Shown: positions 51,673-59,240 of the stretch, one piece after another | Layout: every line of letters begins with the position of its first letter | Position numbering within the stretch: the stretch's first letter is position 1 | Source: Algoriphagus sp. AK58 | GTDB lineage: Bacteria; Bacteroidota; Bacteroidia; Cytophagales; Cyclobacteriaceae | NCBI RefSeq assembly: GCF_014324365.1 | Contig: NZ_QEIG01000020.1 | Coordinates: forward strand, 1-64,000 | Direction: 5' to 3' | DNA: 64,000 nt | Made by a program: the position numbers and the translations under genes | Notes under the pieces: model-generated | The model's input: the letters and a program-made list of their open reading frames with translations, nothing else | Database searches by the model: none | Told to the model about the DNA's origin: nothing

Positions 51673-54090
51673 ATGCAACGCAAAACATTGATGTGGGGAC
51701 TCACAATCTGCTTGTTATTAATCGGCAGGGTTCAAGCCCAAGACTTTTCCAAAATGAACCGACAGGAAGGCTTTGTCCCTTTCTTCTTGGACGAGGAAAA
51801 AGGAAAAATTTATCTTGAAATCCCATTCTTGGACCAAGAACTACTTTATGTCAACTCTTTGACAGCAGGTGTAGGTTCAAATGACATCGGGCTTGATCGA
51901 GGGCAGCTTGGAGACACTCGTGTGGTGGAGTTTAGAAAAACTGGCAACAAAATCCTGATGGTCCATAAAAACTATGACTATCGGGCCTATACCGACAATC
52001 CCTATGAAGCCAAATCCATCCGGGACGCTTTTGCTGAATCAGCCCTATGGGGGTTTGAAATTGCAAAAACGGAAGGAGGAAAAATATACGTGGATGGGAC
52101 CAACTTCTTCCTCCAGGACGCACATGGAGTGGGCGAAACCCTTAGCAGATCGCGTCAAGGAACCTATCGAGTGGATGCAAGCCGCTCAGGTCTCTACTAC
52201 CCTACCACCAAAAACTTTCCGAAGAACACAGAAATTGAGGCTACTATTACTCTGACAGGTACAGGCGCAGGAGCTTATCTCCGCTCGGTCACTCCTACAC
52301 CTGAGGCAGTCACAGTACGGATGAGGCACTCGTTCATTGAGTTGCCAGACTTATATGCCAAAAGAGAATTTGACCCAAGAGCAGGCTACTTCTTTATCAG
52401 CTACCAAGATTACACCACTCCGATCGATGAACCTTTGGTCAAAAGATTTATTTCAAGACATCGATTGGAGAAAATAGATCCAAATGCTCCAGTTTCTGAG
52501 GTCAAAGAACCTATCATTTACTACCTCGATAGAGGAACACCAGAGCCGGTAGCGTCTGCCTTGATCGAAGGAGGCAACTGGTGGGCTCAGGCATTTGAAG
52601 CGGCAGGATTCAAAAACGCCTTCCGGGTAGAACTTGCCCCTGAAGGAATGGATTTGATGGATGTTCGCTACAATGTCATCCAATGGGTACACCGCTCCAC
52701 CCGTGGCTGGTCCTATGGATCCAGCGTCAGAGACCCAAGAACTGGAGAAATTCTCAAAGGACACGTGTCTCTTGGCTCACTTCGGGTCCGGCAGGATTAT
52801 TTGATCGCTCAAGGATTGTTACAGCCCTTTGAGGAGGGTAAACCGGCAGATCCTCGAATGATGGAAATGGCATTAACCCGATTGAAGCAACTTTCTGCTC
52901 ATGAAATAGGACACACAATCGGTCTAGCTCACAGCTATGCTACCTCTGCAAGCGGCCGTTCTTCTGTAATGGATTACCCACATCCGGTCATTACCCAAGA
53001 TGAAAAGGGCAACTTAGACTTCAGCAATGCCTATGATCTTAAAATCGGTGAATGGGACAAATGGGCTATTACTTATGGATATGGGACTCCCAAACCAGGC
53101 CAATCTGAAGAAGAATTTTTGGAAAAAACATTGAAGGATACGTACTCCGCTGGATTTGAATTCATCACCGATTCAGATTCCCGAAATCCCAGTGGCGTCC
53201 ATCCCAGATCCCATCTTTGGGATAATGGAGAATCTGCATCTGAAGAGCTGATGAGATTACTTAAGCTTAGGGAAAACCGAATGAAAACCTTTGGACTAAA
53301 TGCCATCAAAACAGGCGAACCACAGGCAATTTTGGAGGAAGTTTTCGTCCCGCTTTATCTCATGCACCGCTACCAACTGGAGGCAACCAGCAAATTGATC
53401 GGTGGGGTGGACTATACTTATAAAATCAAGGGAGATAATCAGTCAGAGCAGAAATGGATACCGGCAAAAGATCAAAATGATGCGCTGAATGCATTATTGA
53501 CGACCATTTCGCCTGCCAACTTAGAAGTTCCTGCACATATTCTGGCTCTGATTCCACCTCGTCCCTACGGATTTAACAGAAACAGAGAAACCTTCCCAGC
53601 CCGTACAGGACCGGTCTTTGATCCGATTGCCCCTGCTGAAAATGTGGTGGATGCTACTTTTACATTTCTGTTTGAGTCAGGAAGGGTCAATAGGATTTAT
53701 CTCCAAAACTTACAAGACAATTCCCTGCCCAGCTTGGAAAATATCCTATCCAAAGTCAGTGCTCAAGTGTTTTCCAATACAGTTCCCGGCGGATTGCAAA
53801 GTGAAATCAAGCTAATGACAGAGGCAAAATATGTGGACTATTTGATCAGCCTTTCCAAAAATGCAAACGCATCCCAAACCGTGAGGGCAATCATCAGAAA
53901 ACAACTGGGTCAACTAGGCAAATCACCCTTGGGCAACTCCTCCGTGCTTCAGGCACACAGAGAATTCCTGAATCAAAAAATAACCGCCTACCTTCAGCTG
54001 CCAGAGGAACTTACACCTCAGCAAACCCTGAATATTCCGGATGGTGCACCTATTGGAATGGAAGAGATGAGTTGTGACTTTGATTTTTAA
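51673..54090 (+). CDS. Secreted zinc-dependent metalloprotease (DUF4953/DUF5117-type)
   Basis: An 805-residue protein with a signal peptide (MQRKTLMWGLTICLLLIGRVQA). The N-terminal region contains a DUF5117-like section (about 40-205), and the metal site is HEIGHTIGLAHS at about residues 410-421 (ligands His410, His414, His420). SVMDYPHP after it includes the Met-turn, as in metzincins. The C-terminal region (about 560-800) is DUF4953-like and probably structural. Substrates are unknown; family members are common in Bacteroidota envelopes. It starts 67 nt after the HhH-barrel gene and has its own terminator. Confidence 0.88.
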   Translation: MQRKTLMWGLTICLLLIGRVQAQDFSKMNRQEGFVPFFLDEEKGKIYLEIPFLDQELLYVNSLTAGVGSNDIGLDRGQLGDTRVVEFRKTGNKILMVHKNYDYRAYTDNPYEAKSIRDAFAESALWGFEIAKTEGGKIYVDGTNFFLQDAHGVGETLSRSRQGTYRVDASRSGLYYPTTKNFPKNTEIEATITLTGTGAGAYLRSVTPTPEAVTVRMRHSFIELPDLYAKREFDPRAGYFFISYQDYTTPIDEPLVKRFISRHRLEKIDPNAPVSEVKEPIIYYLDRGTPEPVASALIEGGNWWAQAFEAAGFKNAFRVELAPEGMDLMDVRYNVIQWVHRSTRGWSYGSSVRDPRTGEILKGHVSLGSLRVRQDYLIAQGLLQPFEEGKPADPRMMEMALTRLKQLSAHEIGHTIGLAHSYATSASGRSSVMDYPHPVITQDEKGNLDFSNAYDLKIGEWDKWAITYGYGTPKPGQSEEEFLEKTLKDTYSAGFEFITDSDSRNPSGVHPRSHLWDNGESASEELMRLLKLRENRMKTFGLNAIKTGEPQAILEEVFVPLYLMHRYQLEATSKLIGGVDYTYKIKGDNQSEQKWIPAKDQNDALNALLTTISPANLEVPAHILALIPPRPYGFNRNRETFPARTGPVFDPIAPAENVVDATFTFLFESGRVNRIYLQNLQDNSLPSLENILSKVSAQVFSNTVPGGLQSEIKLMTEAKYVDYLISLSKNANASQTVRAIIRKQLGQLGKSPLGNSSVLQAHREFLNQKITAYLQLPEELTPQQTLNIPDGAPIGMEEMSCDFDF

Positions 54091-54095
54091 AATTT

Positions 54096-54120
54096 AACCG
54101 GGTGATAAGCCCGGTTTTTT
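54096..54120 (+). terminator. Intrinsic terminator of the metalloprotease gene
   Basis: AACCGGG (54096-54102) pairs with CCCGGTT (54110-54116) in a 7-bp stem around a 7-nt loop, followed by five or more T. It lies right after the stop codon at 54090. The convergent gene ends at 54120, so the T run abuts its stop. Confidence 0.85.
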
Positions 54121-54770
54121 CATTTACTCTTTGCCTTTTGAGTTCCCCAATAGGCCTGGCTTTTTAATTCAGGAACAAGCGCTAGGTATTTTTCTTTTGA
54201 TCCATCTAGTTGTTCTTCGACAGCTGCCGAATTACCCAATATTCCACCAACTAAGGCCCCAATGCCAGTAAAAACAAGTGTTTTTAAAATTACTATTCCG
54301 GCATCTTTAGGTTCATCTTCGACCATAGTATAGGTAGAAGGGCCGGTGCAAATAAAGAGCAAACAAATCCCTTGACTGCTTTGCTGGTAGGTAACCGGTT
54401 CAGGATCTTTTGTAGTCGTCAATCCTACCGCCAAACCTGAAGCCAAACCCAATGCCGCACCTGTCCACATTCCTTTTTTAATGGCAGCTCGGGGAGTTGT
54501 TTTCAACTCCTTTATTTCAGAATAATGAAGCTTTAAGGTTTCAATATTCTCCAGATAATGATGTCGGTTTTTATATTCCAAATTGGCAAACTCAAGGGTA
54601 TCTTCTGAAACCTTCCAAAGCAACCCTTTTCCTAAAACCGCTCCGTTGGTGAGGGATATCCAAATCAAGGATCCGTTTTTATTGTAGCGAACAGGCTCAC
54701 TCTTTTCCTGACCATAGGAATGAACTGTGAAAAGGATTAACATCAAAAATGGGATAAGATAAACTTTCAT
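54120..54770 (-). CDS. Exported protein with glycine-zipper segments, hypothetical
   Basis: A 216-residue protein with signal peptide (MKVYLIPFLMLILFTVHSYG). Residues about 25-90 look like a beta-rich domain with LIWISLTNGAVLGKGLLWKV. Then come two glycine-zipper-like hydrophobic segments, WTGAALGLASGLAVGLTT (about 101-118) and LVFTGIGALVGGILGNSAAV (about 163-183), separated by a hydrophilic loop with two cysteines (ICLLFICTG) that could form a disulphide. Such zippers often insert into or line membranes. No known family. Convergent with the metalloprotease gene. Confidence 0.65.
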   Translation of the reverse strand: MKVYLIPFLMLILFTVHSYGQEKSEPVRYNKNGSLIWISLTNGAVLGKGLLWKVSEDTLEFANLEYKNRHHYLENIETLKLHYSEIKELKTTPRAAIKKGMWTGAALGLASGLAVGLTTTKDPEPVTYQQSSQGICLLFICTGPSTYTMVEDEPKDAGIVILKTLVFTGIGALVGGILGNSAAVEEQLDGSKEKYLALVPELKSQAYWGTQKAKSK

Positions 54771-55142
54771 CTTTTTATAGTTTGATTTTTAGCAAACGGG
54801 CTTAATGCATTTATTAATTCATTTTCAGGGATTTGACTTTTTAAAAACCCTTTCTTCCCCTGAACCGACCAAAATCCACCTCTTTTGATTCAGTGGATTC
54901 CGATTTGACTTGACCACCGAATCCAAACTTGTGATTCTTCATATATCTTCTTTTTAGAAAGCTACATACTACAAGTAGTAAGCCTTTGACGATAAATCCT
55001 TATCCGTAAATTGATTATGGCAAGAATTGCCAATCTGGGGAATCAAGTGGTTAAAAATTGCAATTCCTACAACTCAAGGGTCAAGCTCATCGGAACAAAG
55101 TGGTAAATTCGTGCACTTACAAAATTGAATTCCCAAAAAAGA
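54771..55142. other. Gene-free interval before the M3 peptidase gene
   Basis: 372 nt without a supported gene on either strand. The sequence is AT-rich with short A/T runs and no clear terminator. TAAATTCG at 55104-55111 partly matches the -7 box (TAnnTTTG) of the peptidase promoter, but no convincing -33 TTG precedes it. A frame opening at TTG 55125 adds only six residues before the ATG at 55143. Confidence 0.6.
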
Positions 55143-57176
55143 ATGACCAATCCTTTACTTTCCGATTTTACTACGCCGTTTGAAACTGCCCCTTTTCACT
55201 TGATCAAAAACGAACATTTTCTACCTGCTGTAAAGGAAGCTATTGCTCTGGCTAAAGGTGAAATTGAAACTATAAAGACTCATCCGCTTCCCTCTTTTGA
55301 AAATACGATCGAAGCCTTGGATCGTAGCGGAAAGCGTTTGGGTGTCATTACAGCCATATTCTTCAACCTCAATTCGGCAGAGACGAATGAGGAAATCCAA
55401 AAGTTGGCACGAGAGATTTCACCTCTTCTTACAGAACATTCCAATGACATCCTCTTGGATCAGGAGTTGTTCCAAAGGGTTTCTCAGGTTTTTTCCCAAA
55501 AAGAAAGTTTGAATCTACGTGCGGAGCAAGTTACCCTGCTGGAAAAAACCTATAAGTCATTTGTTCGAAATGGAGCAAAACTTGACTCCTCTGAGGCAGA
55601 AACTCTTCGCAAAATAGATCAGGAATTGGCTCAGCTGAGCCTTAGATTCGGTGAGCACGTCCTTGCTGAGACCAACCGGTTTGTCCACTTTATCTCCGAT
55701 GAAAAGGAACTGGAAGGTTTACCGGAGGGAATTAAAGAAGCTGCGGCTCAGCTTGCCGAAGAGAAAGGGCAATCCGGAAAGTGGGCGTTTTCCCTGGATT
55801 ATCCCTCCTATATTCCTGCAATGACTTATGCCAAAAACCGGGAATTGAGAAAAACCCTGTTTATGGCCTTCAATACCAAATCTGCTAAAGGAGATGAATT
55901 GGACAATCAGGAGATTATCCGACAAATCCTCACCCTCAGAAATCAGCGTGCAAAACTTTTAGGATTTTCCAGCCATGCAGATTTTGTCCTGGAAGAGCGA
56001 ATGGCCAAAAATCCCAAAACCGTGCTGGATTTTTTGGAGTCTCTTCTAGAAAAAGCCAAACCCAAAGCCATCCAAGAAGTACAGGAAGTGGCAGATTATG
56101 CACAAAAGCTGGACAGATTGGCCTCACTTGAAAAATGGGATTTCGCCTATTATTCAGAACTCCTCAAAAAAGAAAGGTACGCTCTGGATGATGAGCTCCT
56201 TCGGCCCTACTTCCAGCTTGAACATGTGATCCAAGGTGTATTTGACACCTCATCTAAACTTTATGGATTGAACTTCCAGCCCAATCCTGAAATCCCTGTT
56301 TATCATCCTGAGGTAACCGCTTATGAAGTAAGGGATAGGGATGGAAAATTTGTTTCGGTCTTTTATGCAGACTTTTTCCCAAGACCGGGCAAAAGAAATG
56401 GGGCATGGATGACCTCATTCCGAGGACAATACCACGAAAATGGTCAGGATCACCGTCCCCATATTTCTATCGTTTGCAATTTCACTAAACCCACCAAATC
56501 CAAGCCTAGCTTATTGACTTTCAACGAAGTCACTACACTTTTTCATGAATTTGGGCATGCATTGCATGGGATGCTTGCCAAAGGGACTTATGAAAGCCTC
56601 TCTGGCACCAGCGTATATTGGGATTTTGTAGAGCTACCATCTCAGATTTTCGAAAATTGGTGTTATGAAAAGGATTGCCTCGACCTTTTTGCAAAGCACT
56701 ATCAAACCGGCGAGCCCATTCCTGCAGAGTTGATTGAAAGAATCAAAAATGCGGCAAATTTCCAGCAAGGGTATATGACGGTGAGGCAGATTAGCTTTGG
56801 GCTGTTGGACATGGCCTACCACAGTAATGATCCGAGTAATATCACCGATATCAAAGAATTTGAATCCGAGGTGATGAAGAAGACTGATTTGCTTCCAAAG
56901 GTACCCGGAACCATGGTCAGTACCAGTTTCTCCCACATATTTCAGGGTGGTTATTCTTCCGGCTATTATAGCTATAAATGGGCCGAAGTACTGGATGCGG
57001 ATGCATTCGAATTATTTCAAGAAAAAGGGGTTTTTGATCCTGAGACAGCGTCTTCTTTCGAAAAAAACATCCTGTCCGCAGGGGGAAGTGAACACCCTTC
57101 CGTCCTTTACAAAAGATTCAGAGGCAGAGATCCTAAACCGGATGCGCTCCTAAAACGAAGCGGTCTCTTGGCTTAA
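55143..57176 (+). CDS. M3 family metallopeptidase (peptidyl-dipeptidase/oligopeptidase)
   Basis: A 677-residue zinc peptidase of the thimet-oligopeptidase (M3A) family, usually cytoplasmic and acting on short peptides. The zinc motif HEFGHALHGML is at about residues 468-478 (His468, Glu469, His472); the third ligand glutamate follows in the SGTSVYWDFVELPSQIFE stretch. There is no signal peptide (MTNPLLSDFTTPFETAPF), which fits a cytoplasmic Dcp/OpdA-like enzyme. Starts at ATG 55143; a TTG at 55125 is possible but less likely. The next gene begins 53 nt later with its own promoter-like boxes. Confidence 0.92.
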   Translation: MTNPLLSDFTTPFETAPFHLIKNEHFLPAVKEAIALAKGEIETIKTHPLPSFENTIEALDRSGKRLGVITAIFFNLNSAETNEEIQKLAREISPLLTEHSNDILLDQELFQRVSQVFSQKESLNLRAEQVTLLEKTYKSFVRNGAKLDSSEAETLRKIDQELAQLSLRFGEHVLAETNRFVHFISDEKELEGLPEGIKEAAAQLAEEKGQSGKWAFSLDYPSYIPAMTYAKNRELRKTLFMAFNTKSAKGDELDNQEIIRQILTLRNQRAKLLGFSSHADFVLEERMAKNPKTVLDFLESLLEKAKPKAIQEVQEVADYAQKLDRLASLEKWDFAYYSELLKKERYALDDELLRPYFQLEHVIQGVFDTSSKLYGLNFQPNPEIPVYHPEVTAYEVRDRDGKFVSVFYADFFPRPGKRNGAWMTSFRGQYHENGQDHRPHISIVCNFTKPTKSKPSLLTFNEVTTLFHEFGHALHGMLAKGTYESLSGTSVYWDFVELPSQIFENWCYEKDCLDLFAKHYQTGEPIPAELIERIKNAANFQQGYMTVRQISFGLLDMAYHSNDPSNITDIKEFESEVMKKTDLLPKVPGTMVSTSFSHIFQGGYSSGYYSYKWAEVLDADAFELFQEKGVFDPETASSFEKNILSAGGSEHPSVLYKRFRGRDPKPDALLKRSGLLA

Positions 57177-57180
57177 TCAT

Positions 57181-57210
57181 TTGATTATCATTTTGGAAAG
57201 GTTATCTTTT
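57181..57210 (+). promoter_or_regulatory. Promoter of the second AI-2E permease gene
   Basis: TTG (57181-57183), a 19-nt spacer and TATCTTTT (57203-57210), seven of eight positions of TAnnTTTG, form a near-ideal Bacteroidota promoter. The ATG at 57230 lies about 12 nt past the expected transcription start. Confidence 0.5.
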
Positions 57211-57229
57211 AATACACATAGTGATTCGT

Positions 57230-58327
57230 ATGAAAACCAAACAATTTTCTATCCCATCCTACCTGAAGGCGCTTTCAGTCATGGTATTCATCATTGTGCT
57301 GGTTTTCTTTTTGATTGTTGGTAAAGGGCTGCTTGTTCCTTTATTTATGGGGGGGTTCTTTGCCATACTTTTTACCCCTTTCAGTGACTTTTTAGAAAAG
57401 AAAAGAGTTCCCAGAACGCTCACCTGTGTGATCTCCCTTTTATTGATGACGTTTACCGTGGCTGGATTGATCAGTTTTATAATTGGCAATATGGTCAGTT
57501 TTACAAAAGACTTCACTAACGTCTCAGACCGAATCAATACTGTAGCATTGGAAATTGATCACTGGACACATTCCACTTTTGGAATCAATGAAAATTTTGC
57601 ATCCAAAATGGATTCAGAGGCCATTTTAAAATTTGTAAATGAAAATAGCAGCAGCATTTCTGCTTTTGCCCTCAATGCGATAGGATCCCTGTCCGGATTG
57701 GTATTGATTCCGATTTTCATGTTTTTCTTTCTGCTTTACAGGGATCATTTGACCAAAATGATGGTCAAAATCTATCGGGATAAAGATCCTGCCTTGGTAA
57801 AAATCCGGATCACCAGTCTACGTAAGATTATCCTAAACTATATCTCAGGAGTAGGAAAAGTGATGATTATCCTTGCCATATTAAACATTACTGCCTACTC
57901 GATCATAGGTGTAAAGCATGCCGTTTTTTTTGGAATTCTTGGCGCCATCTTAAACATAATTCCATACATAGGTCCCCTAATTGGAGTCAGCCTTCCGGTC
58001 ATTTACTCCTTCCTGACCATGGATAGTCTTATTTATCCCATACTTATTTTAGGGGCTTATCAGGTAATCCAGCTGGTGGAAGGAAATTTTCTAACTCCAA
58101 AAATTGTGGGCAGCAATGTCAACCTCAACGCTTTTATTACTTTTTTGGGTTTATTGATTGGAGGATCCATCTGGGGAGTGGCAGGTATGATCTTAGTCAT
58201 CCCTACGCTGGCGATTTTAAGAGAAATTTTTGATCTCTCGGAATCAACCAAACCTTTTGCCTTACTTTTGGGGGAAGAAAAAGAAGAAGAAAAAGAGAAT
58301 AAACAAACGGATGAAACTATCAATTAG
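57230..58327 (+). CDS. AI-2E family transporter, second paralogue
   Basis: A 365-residue polytopic membrane protein. Helices near 14-45 and 62-88, a soluble stretch (about 90-150), then further helices to about 335, and a charged tail rich in Glu and Lys. Conserved family patterns GAILNIIPYIGPLIG and GSNVNLNAFITFLGLLIGG correspond to those of the paralogue at 240-1325 (NLIPYVG and GSKVRVNALAVILA). Its acidic tail EEKEEEKENKQTDE is not present in the other copy. The 3' end overlaps the TPR lipoprotein gene by 17 nt. GTG at 57221 is an alternative start adding three residues. Confidence 0.87.
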   Translation: MKTKQFSIPSYLKALSVMVFIIVLVFFLIVGKGLLVPLFMGGFFAILFTPFSDFLEKKRVPRTLTCVISLLLMTFTVAGLISFIIGNMVSFTKDFTNVSDRINTVALEIDHWTHSTFGINENFASKMDSEAILKFVNENSSSISAFALNAIGSLSGLVLIPIFMFFFLLYRDHLTKMMVKIYRDKDPALVKIRITSLRKIILNYISGVGKVMIILAILNITAYSIIGVKHAVFFGILGAILNIIPYIGPLIGVSLPVIYSFLTMDSLIYPILILGAYQVIQLVEGNFLTPKIVGSNVNLNAFITFLGLLIGGSIWGVAGMILVIPTLAILREIFDLSESTKPFALLLGEEKEEEKENKQTDETIN

Positions 58328-59240
58328 CATTTTTTTATTCCTTGCTTTTGTTTGGTCAGGATGCGACAGCCTGGAAGATAAAAAAGGGAGATTTTTACTC
58401 AAGGGCAATGAAAAAATGGAGGAAAATGATCCAAAAACGGCTATTGGCTTCTATCAGGAAGCCATTGCGTTGGATTCTACCTATTCGGATGCCTATTATA
58501 ACAAAGCTATGGCCCACCTCCGACTCAATCAGCTGGAAGAAGCCATCGGAGATTTAAGTAAGTCAATTCAGTTTCGACCAGATTATTTTGAGGCCATATT
58601 TCAGCGGGGAATATGCTATTTGGATAACGGAGAATTTTATAAAGCCCGTGAAGATGCCGAGCGCCTGCTAAAGTTGAATTCGGAAAACTGGAAATCACAC
58701 TTTTTAAATGGCCTTGCTCAAGAAAAGCTCAAAAACTATCCGGCTGCATTGGAGGCTTTTGAAAGTGCCGCAGTGCTGGAGCCCAGTAATTCCGATTTAC
58801 TTGTCAATCAAGCCACTATCCTGTTTTACCAAAAACAATTCGAGAAGGCTAAATCTATCCTGGATCAGGCAGAAAAAATTAACCCAGGAGAGCCAAATTT
58901 ACACAATCTGCGCTCCATGATCTTCTTCGAAGAAGGTGATTATCAGCTTGCCTTGGATGCTGTAGAAAAAGCAATCACGCTGGACAATCGACAAGCTTAT
59001 TTCTACAATAATAAGGGACTCTATTTATTGTTTTTAGACCAAAAAGAAGAAGGTCTGAACCTGATTAACCAAAGCATTCAGATGGATCCCAAAAATCCTT
59101 TTGCCTTGCGAAACAAAGGCATTTATTATGTGATGATGGGAGATAAAGTTTCTGCGTTGTCTTACTTGTCGGATCTGGCAAAAAATTATCCCGACATGGA
59201 ATTGGTTAAGGAATATCTGGAAAAAGCTCAGGCTTTGTAA
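58311..59240 (+). CDS. TPR-repeat lipoprotein
   Basis: A 309-residue lipoprotein (MKLSISIFLFLAFVWSGCDS; lipidated Cys at about 18). The mature part consists of about eight tetratricopeptide repeats with the A-x-x-x-Y/A-x-x-A-x patterns, for instance FYQEAIALDSTYSDAYYNKA and SKSIQFRPDYFEAIFQRGIC. Such solenoids bind protein partners in the envelope. It starts inside the permease gene (17-nt overlap) and is probably co-transcribed. The longer frame from 58230 is rejected: it reads the permease tail in another frame and gives a lysine-rich stretch. Its stop overlaps the hybrid kinase stop on the opposite strand by 13 nt. Confidence 0.88.
   Translation: MKLSISIFLFLAFVWSGCDSLEDKKGRFLLKGNEKMEENDPKTAIGFYQEAIALDSTYSDAYYNKAMAHLRLNQLEEAIGDLSKSIQFRPDYFEAIFQRGICYLDNGEFYKAREDAERLLKLNSENWKSHFLNGLAQEKLKNYPAALEAFESAAVLEPSNSDLLVNQATILFYQKQFEKAKSILDQAEKINPGEPNLHNLRSMIFFEEGDYQLALDAVEKAITLDNRQAYFYNNKGLYLLFLDQKEEGLNLINQSIQMDPKNPFALRNKGIYYVMMGDKVSALSYLSDLAKNYPDMELVKEYLEKAQAL

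Noticed and set aside
58230..58310. 27-residue upstream extension of the TPR lipoprotein
   Set aside because: It reads the permease tail in a shifted frame, giving a lysine run; the lipoprotein signal starts at 58311.
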